Assembly (NCBI RefSeq): GCF_014200505.1
Contig: NZ_JACHBX010000001.1
Span: 1,240,001-1,304,000, forward strand
Length of the DNA stretch: 64,000 nt
Direction: 5' to 3'
DNA from: Massilia aurea
GTDB lineage: Bacteria; Pseudomonadota; Gammaproteobacteria; Burkholderiales; Burkholderiaceae_D
Below the pieces are notes generated by a model. The model saw only the letters and a list, made by a program, of their open reading frames with translations, ran no database searches and was not told the origin of the DNA. Both the position numbers and the translations under genes were made by a program. Shown here in pieces: positions 47,876 through 57,264 of this stretch (position 1 is its first letter; every line of letters starts with the position of its first letter).

Positions 47876-48541
47876 ATGAGTATGTACGACCGACCGCTGG
47901 TGATGCTCGACTTCGAGACCACCGGCCTGTCGCCCGATATGGGCGACCGCATCACGGAAGTGGCGGCATTGCGCATCGTTGGCGGTGAAGTGACCGAGCG
48001 GTATGTCTCGCTCGTCAATTGCGGCGTGCGCGTGCCGTCGTTCATCACGGCCCTGACCGGCATCACGCAGCAGATGGTCGACAGCGCGCCGCCTTCGCAC
48101 CAGGTCGTGCCTGAGCTGCTCGACTTCATCGGCGGCGACGTCCTGTCGGCGCACAACGCGAGCTTCGACGAAAAGTTTTTGAAGGCCGAAGGCGCGCGCC
48201 TGGGCCGCACGACGCAGCACGTGGGCCTCGTGTGCTCGCTGAAACTGTCGCGGCGCCTGTTCCCGGGCCTGGTCAGCTACAAGCTGGGCCAGCTGTCGAG
48301 CCAGCTCGGCATTCCCTTTGTCGGCACCGCCCACCGGGCCGAGGCCGACGCCCAGGTCGCGGCCGACGTGCTGCTGCATGCCGCGCGGCATCTCGGGCGC
48401 ACCTGCGGCATCGAGCGCGTCGAGCCAAGTCTGCTGGTGTCGATCAACAAGGTCGCTGCCGCCAAGATCCCGGTATTTCTCGAAAAATATGCGGCCACCG
48501 TGCGCGAACGCCGGATGGCTGCAGAGGCGCATTGCAGCTGA
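47876..48541 (+). CDS. DnaQ-like 3'-5' exonuclease
   Basis: 221 residues. Exo I MLDFETTGLSPDMGDRITEV, Exo II LSAHNASFDEKFLKAEG and Exo III HRAEADAQVAADVLLHAA with the catalytic His are all present, so it should be an active DEDDh exonuclease. It is not the replicative epsilon subunit, which is the separate dnaQ gene. The closest type is the stand-alone PolC-like/ExoX-like nuclease. A strong AAAGGAGCAAGG ribosome site precedes the ATG. Confidence 0.9.
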   Translation: MSMYDRPLVMLDFETTGLSPDMGDRITEVAALRIVGGEVTERYVSLVNCGVRVPSFITALTGITQQMVDSAPPSHQVVPELLDFIGGDVLSAHNASFDEKFLKAEGARLGRTTQHVGLVCSLKLSRRLFPGLVSYKLGQLSSQLGIPFVGTAHRAEADAQVAADVLLHAARHLGRTCGIERVEPSLLVSINKVAAAKIPVFLEKYAATVRERRMAAEAHCS

Positions 48542-48679
48542 TGGCAACTGATGGCAACTGACCTTGCCTGACATCCTGATTGTGCGCTCGCAAACCGCGT
48601 AGCCCCGATCTACTTAAACTTTTGGCAATGGAATGGGCTGCGCCTGCGGCCGTTCGCACGACTTGCCGAAAGGATCTGG

Positions 48680-49327
48680 ATGAGCTCCGACCATGCCGCC
48701 CGCGCCGGCGCCGCGACGTTCTCCTGGTATCACCGCGCTGCCTGGCAAGGCAACCCGTACGCCCAGTTCAACCTGGCCCAGCTCTACCTGCGCGGCCACG
48801 GCGTCGAGCGCGACGACGCGCAAGCCGCCGTCTGGCTGGCGCGCGCCGCCTCGCACGGCCTGGCCTATGCCCAGAACCATCTCGGCGCCTTGCACTACAG
48901 CGGCCGGGGCGTGCCGCCCGACCACGCGCTCGCTGCGCGCTGGTTCCGCCGCGCAGCGCAGCAGGGCGATCGCTCGGCGCAATACAATCTCGGCCTGCTG
49001 TACCGCAAGGGCCGCGGCGTGACGCTGTCCCATCCCACTGCACTGAGCTGGTTCTACCGGGCGGCCGAGCAGGGCATGGCGCGCGCGCAGGCGCAGCTGG
49101 CGCACGGCTATCTGCACGGGCTGGGCGTCACGGTCAGCCATCCGCTGGCGATGGCGTGGTACCGCAAGGCCGCCTTGCAGGGCCACGTCGCGGCGCAGGT
49201 CCAGCTGGCGCATATGTACGCGCGTGGTCTGGGCGTGGCGGCCAGCAGCGCGCGTGCCCTGTACTGGTACCGCCATGCGGCGGGCGCCGGCGATCCCTCG
49301 GCCAGGCGCGCCCTTGGCCTGATGTAA
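48680..49327 (+). CDS. Sel1-repeat protein
   Basis: 215 residues made of five consecutive 36-residue Sel1-like (TPR-type) repeats from about residue 25, each with the pattern A-Q-x-x-L-G/A-x-x-Y-x-x-G-x-G-V. There is no signal peptide or membrane segment, so it is probably a cytosolic scaffold; its partner is unknown. A GAAAGGATCTGG ribosome site supports the start. Confidence 0.85.
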   Translation: MSSDHAARAGAATFSWYHRAAWQGNPYAQFNLAQLYLRGHGVERDDAQAAVWLARAASHGLAYAQNHLGALHYSGRGVPPDHALAARWFRRAAQQGDRSAQYNLGLLYRKGRGVTLSHPTALSWFYRAAEQGMARAQAQLAHGYLHGLGVTVSHPLAMAWYRKAALQGHVAAQVQLAHMYARGLGVAASSARALYWYRHAAGAGDPSARRALGLM

Positions 49328-49421
49328 AGGCTGTCCGGCGGGCGGTTTGCACTGTTGTCAATTCGCGCTATGATGCCCTGCGGCCACAAGCCGACCTCAT
49401 CATTCACAGACCGAGAACAAC

Positions 49422-51593
49422 ATGCACATGAAACTTGCCACGCTTGCCGCCGTGTTGGCCACGACCTTCAGCGCCAATCCGGCGCTCGCACAAAGCTGTT
49501 CCACCAAAGGCACCGGGCCGACCTATCCGGTGACGAAGAAAGTCGACCAGACGGACAACTACCACGGCACCGTTGTCGCCGATCCGTACCGCTGGCTCGA
49601 AGACGCCAACAGTGCCGAAACGAAGATGTGGGTCGACGCCCAGAACAAGGTCACCCAGGCCTACCTGGCCGCGATCCCGCAGCGCGAAGCGATCCGCCAG
49701 CGCCTGACGCAGTTGTGGAACTACGAGCGCTACAGCGTGCCGGGCAAGGAAGGTGGCCGCTACTTCTATACGCGCAACGATGGCCTGCAGAACCAGGCGG
49801 TCCTGTACACGCTGAAAAACCTGAATGACGAACCGCGCCTGCTGCTCGACCCGAACAAGCTGGCCGCTGACGGCACCGTCGCCCTGGCCGGCACCGAAGT
49901 AAGCCCCGACGGCAAGCTGCTGGCCTACAGCATCGCCGCATCGGGTTCGGACTGGAACGAGATCAAGCTGCGCGACATCGAGACCGGCAAGGACCTGCCG
50001 GACCACATCAAGTGGGTCAAGTTCTCGAGCACGGCCTGGACCAAGGATGGCAAAGGCTTCTTCTACAGCCGCTACGACGAGCCGGAGGAAGCGACCAAGC
50101 TGGCCGACGTCAACTACTTCCAGAAGCTGTACTACCACCGCATCGGCACCCCGCAAAGCGCCGACACGCTGGTGTATGACCGCGCCGACCAGAAGGAATG
50201 GGGCTTCGGCGGCCAGACCACGGACGACGGCCGTTACCTGATCATCACCACCACCAAGGGCACAGCGCCCAAGTACCGCGTGTCGTACAAGGATCTGTCA
50301 AAGCCGGACGCGAAAGTGGTCGACCTGATCGACAACTTCGACGCCGGCTACGACTTCATCGACAACGTCGGCAGCGTGTTCTACTTCAGCACCGACCGCA
50401 AGGCGCCCAAGAAGCGCATCATCGCGATCGACGTGAGCAAACCGGCTGAATCCAACTGGAAAGAGATCGTCGCCGAAAGCGCCGACACGCTGGCCGGCGC
50501 CGACATCGTCAACAACCAGCTGGTGCTCGAATACCTGAAGGATGCCCGCAGCGTCGTGCGCGTGGTCTCGCTCGAGGGCAAGCCGGTGCGCGAGATCGCG
50601 CTGCCGGGGATCGGCACCGTTGCCGGCCTGTCGGGCAAGCGTGGCGACACCGAGACTTTCTATTCCTATACCAGCTTCACCAGCCCGACCACGATCTACC
50701 GCCTGAACATGACCACCGGCCAGAGCACCGTGTTCCGTCAGCCGAAAGTCGCGTTCAATCCGGCCGACTATGAAACGCGCCAGCAGTTCTACACGAGCCG
50801 TGACGGCACCAAGGTCCCGATGTTCATCGTGTCGAAGAAGGGCCTCAAAATGAATGGCCAGAACCCGACCTACCTGTACGGCTATGGCGGCTTCAATATC
50901 TCGCTCACGCCGGCCTTCTCGCCGGCCAATCTGGCGTGGATGGAAATGGGCGGCGTGTATGTCGTGGCCAATCTGCGCGGCGGCGGCGAGTACGGCGAAG
51001 CCTGGCACCAGGCCGGCACCAAGCTGCAAAAGCAGAACGTGTTCGATGACTTCATCGGCGCGGCCGAGTGGCTGGTGGAGAACAAGGTCACGTCGCCGCA
51101 GAAGCTCGCCATCGGCGGTGGCAGTAACGGGGGCCTCTTGGTCGGCGCGGCAACCACGCAGCGCCCGGACCTGTTTGCAGCGGCGATTCCGTCGGTGGGC
51201 GTGATGGACATGCTGCGCTTCCACAAGTTCACGATCGGCTGGGCCTGGACGTCGGACTACGGCTCGTCCGAGAACCCGGACGAATTCAAGGCGCTGGTCA
51301 AGTATTCGCCGCTGCACAACCTGAAAGCCGGCACCTGCTACCCGGCGACGATGGTGACGACGGCCGACCACGATGACCGCGTGGTCCCGGCGCACAGCTT
51401 CAAGTACGCCGCTGCTGCCCAGGCAGCGCAGGCCGGCAGCGCGCCGATCCTGATCCGCATCGACACCAAGGCGGGTCATGGTGCGGGCAAGCCGACGAGC
51501 AAGCAGATTGAGGAAGTCGCGGATCGCTGGGGCTTCCTGTCGCGCGAGCTGCACATGAATGACGCCGCCGTGACGGCCGCCGGCGCCAAGTAA
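49422..51593 (+). CDS. Prolyl oligopeptidase (S9A), exported
   Basis: Serine peptidase cutting after proline in short peptides. 723 residues with a signal peptide (cut after NPALA, residue ~23), so periplasmic or secreted. An N-terminal seven-blade propeller (from YRWLEDANS) is followed by the alpha/beta hydrolase domain. Catalytic Ser near 568 in [10 protein letters not shown], Asp near 651 in DHDDRVVP and His near 686 in AGHGAGKPT. The length is normal. Single gene with a strong terminator. Confidence 0.95.
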   Translation: MHMKLATLAAVLATTFSANPALAQSCSTKGTGPTYPVTKKVDQTDNYHGTVVADPYRWLEDANSAETKMWVDAQNKVTQAYLAAIPQREAIRQRLTQLWNYERYSVPGKEGGRYFYTRNDGLQNQAVLYTLKNLNDEPRLLLDPNKLAADGTVALAGTEVSPDGKLLAYSIAASGSDWNEIKLRDIETGKDLPDHIKWVKFSSTAWTKDGKGFFYSRYDEPEEATKLADVNYFQKLYYHRIGTPQSADTLVYDRADQKEWGFGGQTTDDGRYLIITTTKGTAPKYRVSYKDLSKPDAKVVDLIDNFDAGYDFIDNVGSVFYFSTDRKAPKKRIIAIDVSKPAESNWKEIVAESADTLAGADIVNNQLVLEYLKDARSVVRVVSLEGKPVREIALPGIGTVAGLSGKRGDTETFYSYTSFTSPTTIYRLNMTTGQSTVFRQPKVAFNPADYETRQQFYTSRDGTKVPMFIVSKKGLKMNGQNPTYLYGYGGFNISLTPAFSPANLAWMEMGGVYVVANLRGGGEYGEAWHQAGTKLQKQNVFDDFIGAAEWLVENKVTSPQKLAIGGGSNGGLLVGAATTQRPDLFAAAIPSVGVMDMLRFHKFTIGWAWTSDYGSSENPDEFKALVKYSPLHNLKAGTCYPATMVTTADHDDRVVPAHSFKYAAAAQAAQAGSAPILIRIDTKAGHGAGKPTSKQIEEVADRWGFLSRELHMNDAAVTAAGAK

Positions 51594-51608
51594 TACCGGG
51601 CGCATGCA

Positions 51609-51647
51609 AACATGGCCGCCGGAGCGATCCGGCGGCCATGTTGTTTT
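51609..51647 (+). terminator. Terminator of the prolyl oligopeptidase gene
   Basis: AACATGGCCGCCGGA-GCGA-TCCGGCGGCCATGTT, a perfect 15-bp stem with a T-rich tail, between two convergent genes. Confidence 0.88.
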
Positions 51648-51672
51648 GTGTGTCTGTCGCCTGGTGTTTCTA

Positions 51673-52248
51673 CTAGCGGTGCACGACCACCAGCACCGCC
51701 TTGGCCTCGGTCTTGCCCGTATTGCGGATCACATGATTCTGGTCGGCCGGGTAGCGCGCCGTCGCGCCGTGGCGCACCTTTTTCTTTTCAAGCCCCACCT
51801 CCAGCTCCACAGTCCCCGTGATCACCGTCAGGTGCTCGCCCGTGCCGGGATCGTGCGCCTGCGACGCCAGTTCGCCACCGGGCGCCAGCGTCAGCTCATA
51901 CCATTCATACTTGCCTGCCAAATCCATCGGACCGAGGATGCGCAGCGAATAGCCGGCGTGCGCGCCGGGCAGGGTGGGGATTTCGTGCGCATCCACCAGC
52001 CGGATGAGTTCCGTCGGCCGTACTTCGGACGACAGCAGTTCACTGATCTGCACGCCCAGTGCATTGGCCAGGCGCCAGGTGATGGCGATGGTGGGGTTGG
52101 CTTTCTCGCGTTCGATCTGCGACAGCATCGATTTCGAGACGCCGGCAATGCGCGACAGGTCTTCGAGCGTCAGGCCTCGGGCCAGACGCAGGCGTTGCAG
52201 TGTGGCGCCGACTTCAGGTGGCGCGTTGTTGGTTGAAATTGTATTCAT
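51673..52248 (-). CDS. XRE-cupin transcriptional regulator
   Basis: 191 residues: an XRE helix-turn-helix (LRLARGLTLEDLSRIAGVSK then SMLSQIEREKANPTIAITWR, about 20-70) and a C-terminal cupin sensor (LAPGGELASQAHDPGTGEHLTVITG, about 125-190). Such proteins usually control an adjacent metabolic operon. It diverges from kbl-tdh-sdaA across 174 bases that hold a perfect 10-bp inverted repeat, so it is the likely regulator of threonine breakdown; the ligand is unknown. The ATG (MNTISTNN) was preferred to a TTG 11 codons upstream. Confidence 0.9.
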   Translation of the reverse strand: MNTISTNNAPPEVGATLQRLRLARGLTLEDLSRIAGVSKSMLSQIEREKANPTIAITWRLANALGVQISELLSSEVRPTELIRLVDAHEIPTLPGAHAGYSLRILGPMDLAGKYEWYELTLAPGGELASQAHDPGTGEHLTVITGTVELEVGLEKKKVRHGATARYPADQNHVIRNTGKTEAKAVLVVVHR

Positions 52249-52318
52249 TGCCGCATAAGGTGTTGAGGACCGGCTTGCCAAGTCGATTGGGCACGGGTAA
52301 TATCCACTATATTGAATC

Positions 52319-52358
52319 TTTGTTCGATATACAGGATAAGTCTTCTACATCGAACAAA
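52319..52358. promoter_or_regulatory. Inverted repeat upstream of kbl (operator or leader hairpin)
   Basis: TTTGTTCGAT and ATCGAACAAA form perfect 10-bp arms 20 bases apart; half-site centres are 30 bp apart, about three helical turns. A GATATA box lies in and just after the left arm. Confidence 0.5.
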
Positions 52359-52422
52359 CCCACGGTACAGCATCCGCCAACTGCCGGTCAAGCCGGACCA
52401 TCCACGGAACAGGAAAAACACC

Positions 52423-53628
52423 ATGAGCGACCAGACTTTCTACAGCGGCCTGCAGCAAAAACTCGACACCTTGCGTAGCGATGGCTTGTTCAAGCCGGAA
52501 CGCGTGCTGGCTTCGCGCCAAGGCGCCGAAGTGGTCGCGCAGGATGGCCGCACCTTGATCAATATGTGCGCGAACAACTACCTGGGCCTGGCGGGCGACC
52601 CGGAAACCCAGCAAGCCGCCGCCGCTGCGCTTGAAAAGTACGGCTACGGCCTGTCGTCGGTGCGCTTCATCTGCGGCACGCAGACCGTGCACAAGGAGCT
52701 GGAAGCGGCGCTGTCGAATTTCCTGGGCACCGAAGACACGATCCTGTACGCCGCCGCGTTCGACGCCAATGGCGGCGTGTTCGAGCCGCTGTTTGACGAG
52801 AACGACGCGATCATCTCGGACGCGCTGAACCACGCGTCGATCATCGACGGCGTGCGCCTGTGCAAGGCGGCGCGCTACCGCTACGCCAACAACGACATGG
52901 CCGACCTCGAAAAACAGCTGATCGCGGCAACTGAAGCGGGCAAGCGCCACAAGATCATCGTCACCGACGGCGTGTTCTCGATGGACGGCACCATTGCCCA
53001 GCTGGACAAGATCGTCGCGCTGGCCGAGCAGTACGGCGCGCTGACGATGATCGACGAGTGCCACGCATCGGGCTTCATGGGCGCGACCGGCCGCGGCACG
53101 CACGAACACTGCGGCGTGATCGGCAAGATCGACATCATCACCGGCACGCTGGGCAAGGCCCTGGGCGGCGCGATGGGTGGTTTCACGTCGGGCAAGAAAG
53201 AAGTGATCGAGACGCTGCGCCAGAAATCGCGCCCGTACCTGTTCTCGAACACGCTGGCGCCCATGATTGCCGGCGCCTCGCTCGCGGTGCTCGAGCGCAT
53301 CTCCAAGTCGACCGAACTGCGCGACCGCCTGATGGAGAACACGGCGTACTTCCGCGCCGAAATCGAGCGCATCGGCTTTACCATCAAGCCGGGCACGCAC
53401 CCGGTGGTGCCGGTGATGCTGTTCGACGCACCGGTCGCGCAGAAATTCGCCGCGCGCATGTTCGAACTGGGCGTGCTGCTGTCGGGCTTCTTCTACCCGG
53501 TGGTGCCGATGGGCCAGGCGCGCGTGCGCGTGCAACTGTCGGCTGCGCACACCCGCGAACAGCTGGACATCGTGCTGAAGGCATTCGAACAAGCCGGCCG
53601 TGAGCTGGGCATCATCAAGCAACAATAA
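52423..53628 (+). CDS. kbl: 2-amino-3-ketobutyrate CoA ligase
   Basis: Second step of threonine breakdown: 2-amino-3-ketobutyrate + CoA to glycine + acetyl-CoA. 401-residue PLP enzyme of the alpha-oxoamine synthase family. NMCANNYLGLAG near the start, FICGTQTVHKELE, DECHASGFMGATGRGT and the PLP lysine in ITGTLGKALGGAMGG near 245. The start MSDQTFYSG follows ACAGGAAAA. First gene of kbl-tdh-sdaA; the tdh gene follows after 29 bases. Confidence 0.97.
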   Translation: MSDQTFYSGLQQKLDTLRSDGLFKPERVLASRQGAEVVAQDGRTLINMCANNYLGLAGDPETQQAAAAALEKYGYGLSSVRFICGTQTVHKELEAALSNFLGTEDTILYAAAFDANGGVFEPLFDENDAIISDALNHASIIDGVRLCKAARYRYANNDMADLEKQLIAATEAGKRHKIIVTDGVFSMDGTIAQLDKIVALAEQYGALTMIDECHASGFMGATGRGTHEHCGVIGKIDIITGTLGKALGGAMGGFTSGKKEVIETLRQKSRPYLFSNTLAPMIAGASLAVLERISKSTELRDRLMENTAYFRAEIERIGFTIKPGTHPVVPVMLFDAPVAQKFAARMFELGVLLSGFFYPVVPMGQARVRVQLSAAHTREQLDIVLKAFEQAGRELGIIKQQ

Positions 53629-53657
53629 ATAATAAATACACAGCAAGGAAACACAGC

Positions 53658-54620
53658 ATGGAACGCATCCTCATCATCGGCGCCAATGGCCAGATCGGCA
53701 GTGAACTGGTCAGCGCGCTGGCCGAGCGCCACGGCGCGCAGAACGTCATCGCGTCGGACATCGGCGAGAACAACCTGTACGGCGCCGCGCGCTACACCCG
53801 TCTGAATGTGCTGGACAACGATGCGCTGGCAAGCCTGATCGCCGACGAAGACATCACCCAGGTCTACCAGCTGGCCGCCATGCTGTCGGCCACCGGCGAA
53901 AAAGCGCCACTGAAGGCCTGGAGCCTGAACATGGATGGCCTGCTCAACATCCTCGAGATCGCGCGCGAGCGCGGCGACGCCGGCAAGCCACTGAAAGTCT
54001 TCTGGCCATCGTCGATCGCCGCCTTCGGCCCGAACACGCCGGGCGAACAGACGCCGCAGTTCACGATCATGGACCCGACCACGATCTACGGCATCAGCAA
54101 GCTGGCCGGCGAGCGCCTGTGCGAGTACTATCACAGCAAGTATGGCGTGGACGTGCGCAGCATTCGCTACCCGGGCATCATCAGCTACAAGTCGCCACCG
54201 GGCGGCGGCACCACCGACTACGCGATCGCGATCTTCCATGCGGCGCTGCGGGGCGAGACCTACGAATGCTTCCTCGGCCCCGAGACCACGCTGCCGATGA
54301 TCTACATGCCCGACGCGATCCGCGCCACCATCGAGCTGATGGAAGCGCCCGCCGAACAGGTCGCGATCCGCTCGTCGTACAACGTGGCCGGCGTTTCGTT
54401 CAACCCGCGCGAACTGGCGGCCGCGATCCAGAAAGCGCGCCCCGGTTTCGCCATCGCCTACGCGCCCGACAGCCGCCAGCAGATCGCCGATTCGTGGCCG
54501 AAAAGCCTGGACGACAGCCGCGCGACGGCGGACTGGGGCTGGCAATCGCGCATCGGCATCGACGAGATGGTCGACTCGATGCTGGCCAATATCGATGTCG
54601 GCATCAAGGCGGCAGCGTAA
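53658..54620 (+). CDS. tdh: L-threonine 3-dehydrogenase, short-chain (SDR) type
   Basis: Oxidises L-threonine to 2-amino-3-ketobutyrate with NAD, feeding Kbl. 320 residues with an extended-SDR Rossmann start (ILIIGANGQIGSELV), QLAAMLSATGEKAP, WPSSIAAFGP and the catalytic YGISK at about 144-148. This is the epimerase-like type described from Cupriavidus necator and Flavobacterium, not the zinc alcohol-dehydrogenase type of E. coli. Ribosome site CAAGGAAAC. Confidence 0.93.
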   Translation: MERILIIGANGQIGSELVSALAERHGAQNVIASDIGENNLYGAARYTRLNVLDNDALASLIADEDITQVYQLAAMLSATGEKAPLKAWSLNMDGLLNILEIARERGDAGKPLKVFWPSSIAAFGPNTPGEQTPQFTIMDPTTIYGISKLAGERLCEYYHSKYGVDVRSIRYPGIISYKSPPGGGTTDYAIAIFHAALRGETYECFLGPETTLPMIYMPDAIRATIELMEAPAEQVAIRSSYNVAGVSFNPRELAAAIQKARPGFAIAYAPDSRQQIADSWPKSLDDSRATADWGWQSRIGIDEMVDSMLANIDVGIKAAA

Positions 54621-54656
54621 GACCTCGCCTCACAATAAAAAAGCAGGAGACACAAG

Positions 54657-56039
54657 ATGGACATGAGCGTGTTTGATTTGTTCAAGATCGGCATCGGCCC
54701 GTCGAGTTCCCACACGGTGGGCCCGATGGTCGCGGCACGCCGCTTTCTGCTCGAGAGCGGCATGCTGGACGAGGCGGTCGGCGTCGAGGCGCACCTGTAC
54801 GGTTCGCTGGCGCTGACGGGCGTCGGCCACGCGACCGACAAGGCGGTGATCCTGGGCCTGATGGGCGAGACGCCGCAGGAGCTCGATCCGGCCTCGGTCG
54901 ACGACAAGCTCGATCTCACCGCGCTCGATGGACAGATCGCACTGCTGGGCATCAAGACCGTGCCGTTCGACGCCCGTGTCCATCTGGTCTGGCACAAGGC
55001 CTCGACGCTGCCCGAACACCCGAACGGCATGCGCTTCGTGCTGCAACTGCGTGACGGCAGCATCATCGAGCGCATCTATTACTCCGTCGGCGGCGGCTTT
55101 ATCACGGCGGCCGGCGAAGCGCAGGCGCGCACTCTTGAGCCCGTCGGCACGCCGGTGCCGTACCCGTTCGACACGATGGTGCAATTGCTCGAGCACGGCC
55201 GCACGCATGGCCTGACGATCCCGCACATGCTGCGCGCGAACGAGCGCGTGCGCATGAGCGACGCCGATCTGGATGCGGGCCTGGATCGCCTGTGGCGCGT
55301 GATGCGCGACTGTATCTGCCAGGGGCTCAAGACGGAAGGGCGCCTGCCGGGCGGCCTGAATGTGCGCCGCCGCGCGGCCGCGCTGTGGAAGCAGGCGCAG
55401 GAAACCCAGCCCCAGAACGCGTTGCCGCACGACGCCGTGCAGCAAGTCAGCCTGTACGCGATGGCCGTCAACGAAGAAAACGCCGCCGGTGGCCGTGTCG
55501 TCACGGCGCCGACCAACGGCGCCGCCGGCATCATTCCGGCCGTGCTGCGCTACTACGCCGAGGATTGCCGCCCGATCGATCCGCAGCGCGGCGTGCGCGA
55601 CTTCCTGCTCACGTCGGCGGCGATCGGCATGCTGTGCAAGAAGAACGCCTCGATCTCGGGCGCCGAAGTGGGTTGCCAGGGCGAAGTTGGCGTGGCGTGC
55701 GCCATGGCGGCGGCGGGCCTCGTTGCAGCGCTGGGCGGCACCAACGAGCAGATCGAGAACGCGGCCGAAATCGGCATCGAACACCATCTGGGCATGACGT
55801 GCGATCCGATCGGCGGCCTGGTGCAGATCCCGTGCATCGAGCGCAACGGCATGGGCGCGATCAAGGCGATCACGGCGGCGTCGCTGGCGCTCAAGGGCGA
55901 TGGCGTGCACTTCGTGAGCCTGGATAGCGTGATCGAGACGATGCGCCAGACGGGCGCGGACATGCAGGTGAAGTACAAGGAAACGTCGCTGGGCGGCCTG
56001 GCGATCCACGTTGTGACGGTCAATCACGCCGCCTGCTGA
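54657..56039 (+). CDS. sdaA: L-serine ammonia-lyase (iron-sulfur)
   Basis: Deaminates L-serine to pyruvate and ammonia. 460 residues with both parts fused as in E. coli SdaA: beta part (IGPSSSHTVGPMVAARRFL; HATDKAVILGLMGE) and alpha part with NEENAAGGRVVTAPTNGAAG and cysteines for the oxygen-sensitive 4Fe-4S cluster (GCQGEVGVACAMAA; GMTCDPIGGLVQIPCIERN). Placed after kbl-tdh, it completes threonine to glycine to serine to pyruvate (with GlyA elsewhere). An IS element starts 19 bases past its stop, before the presumed native terminator. Confidence 0.96.
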   Translation: MDMSVFDLFKIGIGPSSSHTVGPMVAARRFLLESGMLDEAVGVEAHLYGSLALTGVGHATDKAVILGLMGETPQELDPASVDDKLDLTALDGQIALLGIKTVPFDARVHLVWHKASTLPEHPNGMRFVLQLRDGSIIERIYYSVGGGFITAAGEAQARTLEPVGTPVPYPFDTMVQLLEHGRTHGLTIPHMLRANERVRMSDADLDAGLDRLWRVMRDCICQGLKTEGRLPGGLNVRRRAAALWKQAQETQPQNALPHDAVQQVSLYAMAVNEENAAGGRVVTAPTNGAAGIIPAVLRYYAEDCRPIDPQRGVRDFLLTSAAIGMLCKKNASISGAEVGCQGEVGVACAMAAAGLVAALGGTNEQIENAAEIGIEHHLGMTCDPIGGLVQIPCIERNGMGAIKAITAASLALKGDGVHFVSLDSVIETMRQTGADMQVKYKETSLGGLAIHVVTVNHAAC

Positions 56040-56050
56040 TGTTGGTGGGT

Positions 56051-56058
56051 TCGGCAAT
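56051..56058 (+). repeat. Target-site duplication, left copy
   Basis: TCGGCAAT, identical to the copy at the other end of the IS; 8 bp is the usual duplication length for IS1595-family elements. Confidence 0.92.
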
Positions 56059-57127
56059 GGCGCAGTCAGCATTACGTATTGATGACTCTGATTGCGATGT
56101 GCAGCAATTGTTCTGGTGAACGTACTCTCTGGCCATCCAGAGCCCAGCGCCAACCCAGATAGTTGGCGAGATAGCACGACGCCACACCGCGAAAGCCCCC
56201 CAACCAATCCTTGAAGCGCTGATGATAGGCATTCACGTTTTGCACGTGAATGGCCAGGCTGCCCAGGCGCCTGGCCCGCACCCCCGCTCGCAGATTGACG
56301 GTCTCGTGCGTGATCCCGTGCTTGCGTGCAAAAGCCCTGTAGGCGACATGGCTATCGCTGACCAGAAAGGACTGGGGATCGAGTCTGGGCAGCAAGTTGC
56401 GTTCGAGCTGCGCGGCCGTCAATGCGCCGCGGCCCGTGACGGCATCGACCGTGCGTCCGTTGCGGTCACGCGCCACCAGAATGCAGTCGAGTTCTGCGGA
56501 AATGCCGGGTCTGGCGGCGCGGCCACCCCGCCGCCGCGCGGGCCGGTCGAGCGCGCGCGAACCTTTCTGCGATTCGAGCAGAAAGGTTTCATCGGCTTCG
56601 ACGATGCCGTTCAGGGTCGTCGGCCGGTCGAGCTTGATCCAATGCAGGAAGCGGTGGCGCCAGCGGAACGCCGTGTTGCGGTGCACGCCAACCAGGCTTG
56701 CCGCCTTGCGTACAGGCAGTGAATCGAGCAGAACTTGTGAATAGGCGAGCCACTTGGCCTTGTGCCTGAGCCGCGCCAGAGGCGTGCCGGTGAGGTCATT
56801 GAAGGTGCGTCCGCAATCGCAGCAGCGGAAGCGTTGCAGGTCGTTGGCGAACCCGTGCCGGTTACAGCACACGCTCCCACAGCGGGGGCAACAGCGGCCC
56901 GGCGACCTGGCGTGCGCGATGAGTGCGACGACCTGGTCGAGCCCGGCGGCAGGATGCAAGGCATCCAGCACCTGTCGGCGCTGCGGGACGTTCAGCAATG
57001 GCAAGTTGGCGAACCAACGCGTGAAACGGGGTGCTTTCATGCTCGACTCCTGGCGCTGACGACAGGGGTTGGACCACGAAAGTGCTCATCAGTTCACAGC
57101 TCGGCACTATTTAACGTTGACTGCGCC
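56059..57127 (-). mobile_element. IS1595-family insertion sequence, complete (1069 bp)
   Basis: Ends are 16-bp terminal inverted repeats, GGCGCAGTCAGCATTA at the left and GGCGCAGTCAACGTTA read inward from the right (two mismatches). Perfect 8-bp direct repeats TCGGCAAT flank it. One transposase gene fills it, and its stop codon lies inside the left repeat. The matched target duplication and intact transposase suggest a fairly recent insertion. The empty site can be rebuilt as ...GGGTTCGGCAATCGTCGGGC..., just after sdaA. Confidence 0.93.
56072..57040 (-). CDS. IS1595-family DDE transposase
   Basis: 322 residues. Zinc-ribbon CPRCGSVCCNRHGF with FRCCDCGRTFNDLTGTPL (about 51-85), an HTH region (RKAASLVGVHRNTAFRWRHR) and a DDE catalytic core: Asp in IVEADETFLL, Asp in LVSDSHVAYRAF, and YHQRFKDWLGGFRGV near 270-285, where the third acidic position is an Asn/His-type variant seen in this family. 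Uninterrupted, so probably functional. It faces sdaA (convergent). Confidence 0.93.
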   Translation of the reverse strand: MKAPRFTRWFANLPLLNVPQRRQVLDALHPAAGLDQVVALIAHARSPGRCCPRCGSVCCNRHGFANDLQRFRCCDCGRTFNDLTGTPLARLRHKAKWLAYSQVLLDSLPVRKAASLVGVHRNTAFRWRHRFLHWIKLDRPTTLNGIVEADETFLLESQKGSRALDRPARRRGGRAARPGISAELDCILVARDRNGRTVDAVTGRGALTAAQLERNLLPRLDPQSFLVSDSHVAYRAFARKHGITHETVNLRAGVRARRLGSLAIHVQNVNAYHQRFKDWLGGFRGVASCYLANYLGWRWALDGQRVRSPEQLLHIAIRVINT

Positions 57128-57135
57128 TCGGCAAT
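57128..57135 (+). repeat. Target-site duplication, right copy
   Basis: TCGGCAAT, the partner of the copy before the left end of the IS. Confidence 0.92.
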
Positions 57136-57139
57136 CGTC

Positions 57140-57172
57140 GGGCGGCCAAGGCATCGGCCGCCCAATTTTATT
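57140..57172 (+). terminator. Terminator, probably the displaced sdaA terminator
   Basis: GGGCGGCC-AAGGCATC-GGCCGCCC with tail AATTTTATT. Without the IS it would lie about 40 bases after the sdaA stop. It now follows the outer end of the IS and precedes thrC. Confidence 0.82.
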
Positions 57173-57222
57173 GGGTGACATGACTTTTTTGCAGCACAGC
57201 ATACAATTTCTCTGGCTCCCAC

Positions 57223-57228
57223 TATAAT
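57223..57228 (+). promoter_or_regulatory. Probable -10 box of thrC
   Basis: Perfect TATAAT 36 bases before the thrC ATG; no good -35 hexamer at 16-18 bp. Confidence 0.45.
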
Positions 57229-57264
57229 TGACGATCCACCCGAGCCAACTGGATCTACAACCGT

